Below are positions 13,630 through 23,251 of a stretch of 39,053 nt of DNA, piece after piece (the stretch's first letter is position 1; each line of letters begins with the position of its first letter). The notes beneath the pieces are model-generated. The model saw only the letters and a program-made list of their open reading frames with translations, did not search any database and had not been told where the DNA came from. This DNA is from Saccoglossus kowalevskii. Taxonomy: Eukaryota; Hemichordata; Enteropneusta; Harrimaniidae. Made by a program: the position numbers and the translations under genes. The stretch lies in contig NW_003108611.1 of the NCBI RefSeq assembly GCF_000003605.2, forward strand, positions 2,684-41,736, given 5' to 3'.

Positions 13630-13930
13630 ATGGTTGAAAAGTGTGTGCTGCGCCTTCAGCAAATATTACGACCAGGTTGACGAATGTGCATTGTAACTGA
13701 CAGTTAGTGCCCAGAATGTTGTGATCTGGTTGGAAAGAGAGTGACAGTTATACCTGACAGCGTCTAAAACATTACTACAGGGTTGACGAGTGTGTTAGTG
13801 TCTGGAATACTATAACCAGATTATAAAGAGTGTGCTTTACTTGTCAGTAAGTACCAAGGTTGAGAATGTTACATGTGTCTGCTAGTTAGTACCTGGATCA
13901 ATACGACCAGGTTGATGAATGTACGTCACC
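13630..13930 (+). repeat. Decayed tandem repeat, ~50-bp spacing
   Basis: Variants of CCAGGTTGACGAATGTG recur near 13672, 13725, 13781, 13823, 13858 and 13908, usually with a CTGACAGTTAGTACC-like word between them. Copies are strongly diverged and spacing varies (about 35-56 bp), so this looks like an old minisatellite that has lost regularity. Confidence 0.5.
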
Positions 13931-14342
13931 ATCATGTATAGATGAAAAATTGCCTGACAGTGTGACGTTACCAATACTTTTATCATATAGTTGGACCAAT
14001 GTGATTGTCACAAAGATCGTGATAACTATATCGAAACTCTGATGTTGACACCCGTCGAGTGAAGTATATAACAACTATAGTGATATATATATATACAGCA
14101 TTCAATGTTATTGGTTATAAACAAGAGTTACATGGTTGAATGAATGACTGTAATGTAAAATAATTAATATATCATTATTATCAAAATGTGCTGAGAGTTA
14201 AGCCAGGCAAGACTATTCGAATGCCAACAAAATCTGACTGCCTTAGCAGCCTTAAGTAATGCTATGGCGAATGTATTATGCTGCAGTAAGAGTATTTGTA
14301 CTTTTTTCCAGTCAACTGCTTCTTGTTAAAAAAATCCTGCAA

Positions 14343-14481
14343 TGTATCTCTTTGTTAATAGGTTCTATCCGGGTCGAGCAATGGCGTCACTATGTCGTTG
14401 ATGAGTCTAATAGTCGGGAATCAGAGCCTGTGCTGGCAATAAGAAATCACGTTACCAGTGATATGGAGCATCAACATAGCT
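14343..14481 (+). CDS. Possible terminal coding exon, product unknown
   Basis: A pyrimidine-rich acceptor-like stretch ends with TTAATAG at about 14342. The frame that follows reads IRVEQWRHYVVDESNSRE and continues to a stop (TAA) just after DMEHQHS, about 45 codons. Base composition is more balanced than the surroundings, which supports coding origin. No upstream exon in a matching phase was found, and the segment overlaps an equally coding-looking minus-strand frame at 14452-14652. No domain is recognised. It could be a gene fragment, a transposon piece or chance. Confidence 0.2.
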
Positions 14482-14652
14482 AAATGTTGCCACCCCTTCC
14501 TCGTTGATGACCGGAATCGGTCCGGCATCATATTCGTAGCAGCTGATGGGGACGATACACCTGATTTGTCCAAAAGACGCTGTTTGGTTCATTAACAACA
14601 GATTTCGACTACTGAGATTGAGGGAGGGTATGGTATTGAACACATCGTCTTC
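14452..14652 (-). CDS. Unassigned coding-like segment on the minus strand
   Basis: The minus-strand frame contains RNLLLMNQTASFGQIRCIVP followed by a stretch with GPIPVINEEG and SYVDAPYHW before a stop at 14452. It has no usable AUG at its 5' end; the frame opens after an in-frame TAG near 14652. Beyond the TAG the same frame continues with NQDFDHR back to a good acceptor-like sequence (TTTCCCCTGCAG, about 14691-14680). That pattern suits an exon interrupted by one nonsense change. The local composition is richer in GC than the neighbours. I do not recognise a family. Confidence 0.25.
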   Translation of the reverse strand, partial: EDDVFNTIPSLNLSSRNLLLMNQTASFGQIRCIVPISCYEYDAGPIPVINEEGVATFSYVDAPYHW

Positions 14653-14691
14653 CTAGCGATGATCGAAGTCCTGGTTTCCTGCAGGGGAAAT

Positions 14692-15730
14692 GATGGAATC
14701 GCAAGATATGGCACTTTTATTCCTACAAACCTGATGCAGATAATACATAGATCATGTCTCTTAAATTTGTCTCCACCATAATAATTCTTTCAGCAAAGCA
14801 AAGCTGGTCACAATTTTCAAAAACACAAATTCTGCTATTAAAACTTTACATTTGAACTGATCTTTCAGAGAACTGGTGAACATCGACGGTAACTGATGTA
14901 CTCCAAATTAACACATTGATATTTCCGCAAATAATTTTGATAATACGCATAAGCCCGAGTACTCTCAAACACGGGCAATTGATTTATAGTTTTCAGTCTC
15001 CTCAGTCTGACATGTTGCGCTATAACCGGATCATTCTTGCAGAATACCAATCGCTATTACCGGATCATTTTGGCAGATCGTTTTGGCGTTTTATTTCAGA
15101 ATAGCTCACACTGAGTAGTTTGTGTGAATATGTATGGCAATTATACTGACCTCAGATCTAAATATTTGCTGACATTACGATAAAACAAGCATTTAAAACA
15201 TGTTTATCTACAATAGGATTCTCTGTTGCATCCATAAATTAAAGATGATATATTTCATTATTTAGAGATTGTCATTGCATTGATATTTTACAAATCGGAG
15301 TACAAATTTTTCTTACAGCAATGTTCGTTAATTAATATCTGATTGAATACATATCACAGACTTAATTTCTACAAATGTTCATCCCATCCGCGCAAAAATA
15401 ATGGTTTCTCCTTCAACTTCCCTGCCAATAGAACTATGTAATATTTCGTGATAGATTAACAGCCAACCAAATTACATTTAATACATTGTGATTGTGAGTA
15501 TTTAGAAGTAGATTTATCCCCATGTCTATACTACTTACTCATATTGGTGATATTTCAGTTACCGATAATACGAAAGGTTGAGTTCGGGGTTAGTTATAAA
15601 TCAAGTCATATTTCGCTTCTGTTACTAATCTCAGACAATACTTTAATATGACCGCAATAAGAAGCTCTATAAAATATGCATAGGTAGTATTTTATACTTG
15701 ATGGTGACAGGAATGGTTAGAAATTTGGGT
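14692..15730. other. No gene seen
   Basis: AT-rich sequence; short frames only (up to about 62 codons, with no features). No RNA gene or repeat recognised. Confidence 0.5.
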
Positions 15731-16220
15731 TTTACCTCTGAACTACAACTGCGTATGAGTATGTTTTGACCTCTGAACTACAACTGCGTATGAGTATGTT
15801 TTGCCCTCTGAACTACAACTGCGTATGGGTATGTTTTGACCTCTGAACTACAACTGCGTATGAGTATGTTTTGACCTCTGAACTACAACTGCGTATGAGT
15901 ATGTTTTGACCTCTGAACTACTGCTGCGTATGAGTATGTTTTGACCTCTGAACTACTACTGCGTATGAGTATGTTTTGACCTCTGAACTACTACTGCGTA
16001 TGAGTATGTTTTGACCTATGAACTACTACTGCGTATGAGTATGTTTTGACCTCTGAACTACTGCTGCGTATGAGTATGTTTTGACCTCCGAACTACTACT
16101 GCGTATGAGTATGTTTTGACCTCTGAACTACTACTGCGTATGAGTATGTTTTGACCTCTGAACTGCTACTGCGTATGTGTATGTTTTGACCTCTGAACTA
16201 CTACTGCGTATGAGTATGTG
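15731..16220. repeat. 35-bp minisatellite, 14 copies
   Basis: Fourteen consecutive 35-bp units with the core GACCTCTGAACTACTACTG followed by CGTATGAGTATGTTTT. The boundaries are sharp on both sides. Units 1-5 carry ACAACTG, whereas units 6-14 carry ACTACTG or ACTGCTG, so the array is split into two homogenised blocks. The remaining differences are single bases (for example TCTG to TCCG, GAGT to GGGT or GTGT). Confidence 0.97.
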
Positions 16221-17940
16221 GTTTGTTTTACAATTTAATTTTATTTAGATATATCGTTTTCGATGATAAACTGCGTTTTGAAGCTGTAATTATATTTATG
16301 GTCGTAGAATCTTACTGGCGGCATTTTAACTAATTTATAAAGGATTTCTTGTCGACGGTTTTTAGATCTCTCATGTGTGGGCGGTTCACTTGGGAGGCCG
16401 GTACATCAAATAAAGCAAGGTGTAAGCAGTAATTTCTAATATCAAAGACTGTCACAGTGATAAATCACAGAGAGTTGACAGGCTCCTACAGAGATATGGA
16501 CTAGATATGACGGCAATTGTTCTGTAAATAACTATCTTATCACAGCTAATTGTTCGAGACATCCGTTGTGCTAAAGAAACAATTTCTATAATACGGACAG
16601 TCCAAACATTTACTCATGTGGCTCGACTTTAATCGTTTGCATGTAAGTCTATGACGATGGGTCGTGCAGTGTGTTGTCATGGCAACGCCACGTAATACGT
16701 TATTTGGCTTTAAAAAAATCTGCAAAGTTCTACAGATCCTCTAAATAAATACAAACGTAATGCAACGAACCCAAACTGAGCATTGAACATTGTCTTACAT
16801 TTTGCTTTGGATGTTAATTATTCAGCAATATTATAATTATTACGATAATCACGAGTGTAAACATTAACCTATGTCGGAATGAAAAATACACACTGAATTC
16901 TACTGTAAACAAACGTGTGCAAAAACTAAAAAGAGTGGGAAAGTAACTATTGAGGACCGTGTACAGTGTTACTGTTTCAACCGTCAACTGATATTCAATT
17001 TAATATAATAATTACTCTGTGCATTTCTGATACAAGTAATCATGGTTTGTTTCATCAAACAACTGTAATGCCGGAAAAGATTTGTATACCTGGAATTGCC
17101 CAATGGTGTGTACTTGGTAACTGTGCATATTATAACTAGACTAAGACTAAACTGTTTTATTTTTTTCATCGAAAATCGATTTAGGGGTGTTGATGTAGCC
17201 TACAAGTGTAAAATTAATGTAAAATTGTTGCACAATGGTCTTATATTGACGTCACAAACATTAGTAATTATATCCCTGGGAATATGTAGGAAGATTATAA
17301 TCCATCAGAGGATTCGGGATACATGTCAACAGGAATGGTGGAAGGGATGAATGAGTTGTTTACATATTTACTTACTTACTGCAAAATACAATACACCTAA
17401 ATACAACTTTGAAATATTTTTTTTCAAAGGAGCCTATTAATAATAATTTAACGACGTTGAATCAGTCACTCTTGCTATTGAAACGTATATTTGATCGCCT
17501 TGTAAGAACTAGTGTTAATTAGCGAGTCCCACCATATCCATATCCAGGATGAATTTCAAGGAAATTTACTTTTGACTAGTATGATTTAAAATAAAGTCTT
17601 ATCAAAGTACATTTGCATTCAGGCTACGAAAAGAGGCAATGTACTAAATTCATACAACAATAAACCTAATAATTGAGATTGTCAATTTTGCTGAGCACCC
17701 CGAAGCGATGTTTCACACTTGAGTGTCATTTGCATACTGGCAGCCATCTTTCTCTTTATACACCCAGAGCCGCAGTTTAAGGTTTTGGCAAGGACTTGCG
17801 GCATGCAAGGTTAATTTCCATGAATACAACACGTCTATTGTACGCGTTTTAATTTGCATACCGTGTGATATTGAAATAACCATTTTAAATGAGCGTATTC
17901 TGAAATATCTTCATCGCAATTTTAATAGTAGTTTCCTCAC
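16221..17940. other. No gene seen; one promoter-like cluster
   Basis: Mostly AT-rich with frames under 85 codons. Around 17728-17760 there is a cluster read on the minus strand: TATAAAG (17754-17760), AAGATGGCTGCC (17739-17750, YY1-like) and, on plus, ATTTGCAT (17728-17735). A second ATTTGCAT lies at 17852-17859. The ATG inside the YY1-like word opens a minus frame of only about 21 codons. Confidence 0.35.
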
Positions 17941-18420
17941 CAACTCGAGGTGACGAACGGCAACTAAATAATGACCGGAAATTTTGATCAGAGAATGAAT
18001 GACCTTCGAGAACAAAGAGTTAGATAACGTGCAGTGTTGTTTTATCTGTCGTGATTACACACTGTATATTAATACACATGTTAGTAACAAACCTCTGTAA
18101 TGGCGATTTGAAAATATAACAAAGCATTTCTTTTATTTCTGATCGCAGATATTTATTCTCTTGTTTAGCGCATTGGTTACACAAGCCCAATGCCGAAATA
18201 CTTGAAAGTATAAACCCAACTACTGCAATACATACATTCTATATCACGCCCCATGAATCTACAAGTGTATTTATTTCATAATTTGCAAACATTGTTATTT
18301 ATTGTGACAGATGAAAAATAGCAATGTGCAGTAACCCTTGAAGACATTGTATGAGAAGCACACTCGTATTCGAATAAAATCGCCATGCTTCGTGACTTCT
18401 TCCGGAACTAAAGACTAAAT
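17941..18420 (+). repeat. Local duplication, copy A
   Basis: The first part (17941-18090) is related to 19241-19400: both contain a CGAGAA-AAAGA stretch, then CGTGCAGTGTTG or CGTACAGTGTTG, then an ATTACAC and TGTAT motif. The second part (18100-18415) is related to 22590-22930: both contain ACAAAGCATTT, a TTCAGCGCATTG or TTTAGCGCATTG word, ATCACGCC-CATGAATCTACA and GTGCAGTAACCCTT in the same order and nearly the same spacing (offset about 4.5 kb). Confidence 0.7.
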
Positions 18421-18650
18421 TGTACACACGTATTTTTTTGAGAAATAGCAATGTGCAGTAACCGTTGATGACATTATAGACTAAAAAATACACTGACCGT
18501 ATCCCAATATCCTCGAGTAGACGCTGAGTTATACACGTGACCTCGCTGTAAATAGCAATGTGCAGTAACCCTTGGTGACATTGTCTGTGCAGCACACTCG
18601 TATTCGAATAAAATCGCCATGCCTTGTGACTTCTTCTGGCAGAGGCTAAA
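18316..18650 (+). repeat. Three diverged ~105-127-bp direct repeats
   Basis: AAATAGCAATGTGCAGTAAC begins units near 18316, 18443 and 18550. Units 1 and 3 are closest (both continue with CACACTCGTATTCGAATAAA and ATCGCCATGC); the middle one is more diverged. A fourth relative, starting GTGCAGTAACCCTT, lies at about 22839-22930. The minus-strand open frames across this region follow from the repetition and show no domain. Confidence 0.8.
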
Positions 18651-18774
18651 TGTCAATAATTAACTAATTGTTCCGATTATCAATATGATACTGGTATGAA
18701 GTCGAGGATGTTTAAAAAGTCATTCATATACAAAACATAAGAATAATGCGAACACAGTGATCAAATACTTCAAG

Positions 18775-18838
18775 ACTGGTTACGAACCAGTTGAGCAAGG
18801 CTAACCGAGTCGTGACCTCGATGTGGTTCGTAACCAGT
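18775..18838. repeat. Perfect 15-bp inverted repeat with 34-bp loop
   Basis: ACTGGTTACGAACCA at 18775-18789 is exactly complementary to TGGTTCGTAACCAGT at 18824-18838. Each arm is itself nearly palindromic, and the loop contains a further CGAG/CTCG pair (around GAGTCGTGACCTC). The transcript or single strand could fold as a cruciform-like structure. It may be the core of a small foldback element; no target-site duplication is obvious. Confidence 0.75.
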
Positions 18839-19145
18839 TTTGTGATTGGTTGTTGCCAAATGCTTACAGGCCACGCCTCCAAACTTTGCCATGCGTTCGG
18901 GCAAACCGTTAGGAATCCCTAAATGGAGTCAATTTGTGTAGTTTTCTTGATTTATTCTGCAGATATCGGTAAAATGTAGGTAAGGCTTTGGCGAAATTCG
19001 AAGGAGCAACTAATATTCTTCAACCTGGTATTTTTTTTAGATTTTATTTTTCATTCTTTTCGTCTGTTTTTTCGAGTTTAAAAAATGTGAGCTGGCTGGA
19101 GCCTTCATCCCTTGTCTATTTCTTACACTAGATACCAGCCGATAA

Positions 19146-19157
19146 CCCCCCCCCCCC
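19146..19157 (+). repeat. C12 homopolymer
   Basis: An uninterrupted run of twelve C. Shorter C runs occur near 3321, 25310 and 27767. Confidence 0.9.
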
Positions 19158-19240
19158 GCGCTCATAGAGACTGCGTATTACAGTTGATTATAGTATCTGG
19201 GCTCCCTGTGCTCTAACAATGACAAGAGTCACGAGTCTGT

Positions 19241-19400
19241 AGATGGCTCGTGGGTGGACGATAATTAGATAATGCCCGCATTAGGAGAATTCTCCAGAAA
19301 ATTACCCTCGAGAAAAAAGATTAGGTCACGTACAGTGTTGTATGTGCAGTTATGCGTGGGAATTACACTCAGTGTATGAATACAACTGTAGTCAACTACA
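19241..19400 (+). repeat. Local duplication, copy B
   Basis: Related to 17941-18090 over its whole length, with matching order of ATAATTAGATAATG-type, CGAGAAAAAAGA-type, ACAGTGTTG and ATTACAC words. In this copy the ATTACAC-TGTATGAATACA part has been amplified into the 60-bp array that follows. Confidence 0.6.
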
Positions 19401-19530
19401 ATATGCGTGAAATGTGTAGGAATTACACTCAGTGTATGAATACAACTGTAGCCAACTACAATATGCGTGAAATGTGTGGGAATTACACTCAGTGTATGAA
19501 TACAACTGTAGCCAACTACAATATGCGAAC
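19355..19530 (+). repeat. 60-bp tandem repeat, three copies
   Basis: The word AATTACACTCAGTGTATGAA starts at 19361, 19421 and 19481, an exact 60-bp period. The copies differ at only a few bases (AGTCAACT versus AGCCAACT; TGTAGG versus TGTGGG). An ATG at 19352 opens a 68-codon frame with three 20-residue repeats (NYTQCMNTTVANYN core). The frame is short, AT-rich and without signal peptide, and is probably incidental. Confidence 0.95.
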
Positions 19531-20039
19531 ATTAAGTAAACCTACGAGTTTTCTTTAAAGCAATGTCTAATCTCGACTGTATGCGTATCGTCGGCAGTGT
19601 GCCCACGTACATGTTAAACGTTATTAACAAATCACGGGGACACGGTGTAAACGACCCCGTGCAGTGGATTGATGGTTTGGAGAAGCTATACAACTCGCAA
19701 TGAAACTCAACTCAACAGGGAATTCGAAATGTGATGCGTTTATCCAAATATTTAACACTGTGACATTATTTGGTATTTTTTCCGTGTTGTGATTGGTGAT
19801 CACAATCTACAACAGGTGACAACATAACAGGCTGGAATCTATATATTCTGTCCCTAAACGTTCCATTTCATAATCATTACAACAGTATTATTATGTTGCG
19901 AAAAGCTCAAATGAAACTAAAATAATGTGCTAGTTATTTATGTTGCAAATCTCTTAAAACGCTAGCGAGGTGAGTGGAATGACGTTACTGGGTCGTGTTT
20001 GTTCAATCAAATTATGTGTTCAGCGTATACAGCCAAATA
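19531..20039. other. No gene seen
   Basis: No supported feature. The sequence is unremarkable apart from the end of the 60-bp array. Confidence 0.5.
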
Positions 20040-20360
20040 CCGTGCCATACATAGCACACAATCACAACTGCCAGAAATGTCGAAGCTCAAATTTACTGTA
20101 TACAGTGTTAATACGCCCAGCAAAAAGTTCCCTATTAGTGGTGTACTTGCCTGTCTTGTCCCTCAAAATGCAGGAAATAGCGTTTCAGAGGGTCCAGATT
20201 TCATTTTTTCGAAGGACCATGCCTCGGACCTCCATATTAAAGTCTCGCTAGGCGCGAGGGATGGTAAGCAGATCTCGCCCCATGCAGAATGACTGGCATC
20301 CACGTCGAACGTTAACACCCGACGCCTCTGACTGGCATCCACGTCGAACGTTAAAACCAG
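20040..20360. repeat. GC-richer block with a 39-bp direct duplication
   Basis: The word TGACTGGCATCCACGTCGAA occurs at 20290 and again at 20329, giving a 39-bp tandem pair; on the minus strand this reads as a repeated VLTFDVDAS. The block 20040-20290 is richer in GC than its surroundings and is open in overlapping frames on both strands, which suggests a fragment of an interspersed element or old exon. No family is recognised. Confidence 0.5.
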
Positions 20361-21065
20361 CAGTTTGTGTATGTATTTTTTTGAGTTGTTCAAATACTGG
20401 TGTATTTCAAACTTTGCGTTGATGCATACATGTTAAAAAATGATCAAATAATGTGTTTAATTTCATTTTAATACTGTAAAACAAACTATATTGTATATAT
20501 TCAACACAGGTAATCTTCATAAACAGTCGAATACTGAGGCAGAAGTTACAAGCATGCACACATTTGACGAGAGCGACCAAATACCGAACTACTAGTAACT
20601 ATCGCTGTATTACCCCAAACCTGAAATGAAAACACCGAGCTGTGATGCAAAATACAGTGTAATATAACAAAAACTGTGGACATAAACATTCGATAGATAC
20701 ATCGTAACATCGTAATGCATTTCCGAAATATAACTTTATAACTAACATTTCTGTTACATTTGTTTCATTAAATTAAAAGATGCTCAGTGTATATTTACAG
20801 GTGAATTACGTTTAACATAATATGTATTGGTGTTGGTACAAGTACTAGAATATGCATATAATGTCTGAAATACATAAAAGTACATAATGCTTGTGGCGAC
20901 AACATTGTACCAGACACGCCGTTATTAACAGTACTCTCTGATATTAATGATAACATTGTACCTTTGTCAGGTGTTGTTATAAAATGGAATTGCGATTAGT
21001 GACAGATAGTTTTGTGTAATCACAGCAATAATAATTAAGACGAGAATGACAATGAACAGTCATTT
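20361..21065. other. No gene seen
   Basis: AT-rich, without long frames or repeats until the 19-bp array begins. Confidence 0.5.
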
Positions 21066-22545
21066 ATTGTGTATTACGACGTGTAGTGTGTATTACGATG
21101 TGTAGCGTGTATTACGATGTTTAGTGTGTATTACTATATGTAGTGTGTATTACGATATGTAGCGTGTATTACGATGTGCAGTGTGTATTACGATATGTAG
21201 CGTGTATTACGATATGCAATGTGTATTACGATGTGTAGTGTGTATCACGATGTGTGGTGTGTATTACGATGTGTAGTGTGTATTACTATATGCAGTGTAT
21301 TACTATATGTAGTGTGTATTACGATGTGTAGTGTGTATTACGATGTGTAGCGTGTGTCACGATGTCTAGTATGTATTACGATATGCAGTGTGTATTACGA
21401 TGTGTAGCGTGTATTACGATGTGTAGTGTGTATTACTATATGTAGCATGCATTACGATGTGTAGCGTGTGTTACGATGTGTAGTGTGTATTACGACGTGT
21501 AGTGTGTATTACGATGTGTAGCGTGTATTGCGATGTTTAGTATGTATTACGATGTGTAGCGTGTATTGCGATGTGTAACGTGTATTACGATGGGTAGTGC
21601 GTATCACGACGTGTAGTATGTATTACGATGTGTAGTGTGTATTACGATGTGTAGTGTGTGTTACGATGTGTAGTGTGTATTACGATGTGTAGTGTGTATT
21701 ACGATATGTAGCGTGTATTACGATGTGTAGCGTGTATTACTATATGCAGTGTGTATTACGATGTGTAGTGTGTATTACGATGTGTAGTGTGTATCATGAT
21801 GTGTAGCGTGTATTACGATGTGTAACGTGTGTTACGATGTGTAGTGCGTATCACGACGTGTAGTGTGTATTATGATGTGTAGTGTGTATTACGATATGCA
21901 GTGTGTGTTACGATGTGTAGCGTGTATTACGATGTGCAGTGTGTATTACGATATGTTACGATATGCAGTGTTTGTTACGATGTGTAGTGTGTATCACGAT
22001 GTGTGGTGTGTATTACGATGTGTATTGTGTATTACTATATGCAGTGTATTACTATATGTAGTGTGTATTACGATGTGTAGTGTGTATTACGATGTGTAGT
22101 GTGTATTATGATGTGTAGCGTGTGTTACGATGTCTAGTATGTATTACGATATGCAGTGTGTGTTACGATGTGTAGCGTGTCTTACGATGTGCAGTGTGTA
22201 TTACTATACGTAGCATGTATCACGATATGTAACGTGTGTTACGATGTGTAGTGTGTATTACGACGTGTAGTGTGTATTACGATGTGTAGCGTGTATTGCG
22301 ATGTTTAGTGTATATTACTATATGTAGTGTGTATTACGATGTGTAGCGTGTATTACGATGTGTAACGTGTATTACGATGTGTAGTGCGTATCATGACGTG
22401 TAGTATGTATTACGATATGTAGTGTGTATTACGATGTGTAGTGTGTATTACGATGTGTAGCGTGTATTACGATATGCAGTGTGTATTACGATATGCAGTG
22501 TGTATTACTATATATAGTGTGTATTACGATGTGTAGTTTGTATTA
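21066..22545. repeat. 19-bp minisatellite, ~78 copies
   Basis: Units of 19 bp with the core GTGTATTACGATGTGTAGT. Common variants are TACTATATG, AGCGTG, CAGTGTG and CACGATG, and a few units are shortened, which breaks the phase locally. Three units equal 19 codons, giving the incidental frame at 21863-22099. The array lies where copy C of the local duplication would be expected to carry its repeat part. Confidence 0.97.
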
Positions 22546-22559
22546 CAGTGGCATGTGTA

Positions 22560-22932
22560 TGTGTGCTACGTGTTACCTACACAGTCATAGCGACTTGACA
22601 ATAGCACAAAGCATTTTGTTTTATTTCACATGGCCGATATTTATTTTTCTGTTCAGCGCATTGATCAGACAAACCAACGTCTACGCACACCTATTAAAAT
22701 AACAAACTTTCCGTAAAGAATTTGTCCATGCATTATTTGATTGCGATGAAAATGTATCACGCCTCATGAATCTACAATCTTTGACAATTTGTATTCGTTG
22801 TAATTCATTATTTTTGATAAATGATTAAAAAAGTCACGTGCAGTAACCCTTAGTGGCATTATAGGGCAAATCATACACTCATATTCCAATATAATCATCA
22901 TGTCTAGTGACTTCGTCAGCAACTAGATTATA
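22560..22932 (+). repeat. Local duplication, copy C
   Basis: Matches 18100-18415 in the same orientation: CGACTTGACAATAGCACAAA versus CGATTTGAAAATATAACAAA, then GCGCATTG, then CACGCCTCATGAATCTACAA, then GTGCAGTAACCCTTAG with the CATACTCATATTCCA-like tail. Divergence is roughly a quarter to a third by eye with small indels. Confidence 0.7.
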
Positions 22933-22951
22933 GCTGTTATAGCTGCTTTGC

Positions 22952-23070
22952 AATTTTAGAATATCCTTTTTTTATTGGTAGGTTTTAATGTAAATGATAA
23001 AAATAAAATAAAAGACGAAAATTATGAAAACCATGCTCTGAAGCACCGTGACTGGCCACGTGATAATATA
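22952..23070 (+). repeat. Direct repeat D1, downstream side of the GPCR gene
   Basis: Begins with AATTTTAGAATATCCT, identical over 16 bases to the start of D2 at 24426. The two then share AATGTA-ATGAT, AAATAA-AGACGAA, ATGAAAA and a CAC(G/A)TGAT end in the same order. They flank the GPCR gene in direct orientation. Confidence 0.65.
22971..22976 (-). promoter_or_regulatory. Candidate poly(A) signal of the GPCR gene
   Basis: AATAAA on the minus strand, about 280 bases after the GPCR stop codon. It falls inside repeat D1. Other A-rich hexamers are nearby, so the choice is not certain. Confidence 0.4.
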
Positions 23071-23251
23071 GGTACTACATAAAATACTAACAATACAAAT
23101 TATGTCCTCTAATATATATCATTTGCTGAAAACGATATTTCCGTGACATCCTAATACGTCGAATAGGCGATGGATTGGTCTTCATATTGATTTGGATGTA
23201 CAAAGTATGTCATTTATAGAGATGACGAATAATAGATAACAACAGTAGTCG

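Noticed and set aside
19352-19558. 68-codon ATG frame with three 20-residue repeats
   Set aside because: It is produced by the 60-bp tandem repeat; short, no signal peptide or cleavage sites, and copy A lacks the repeats.
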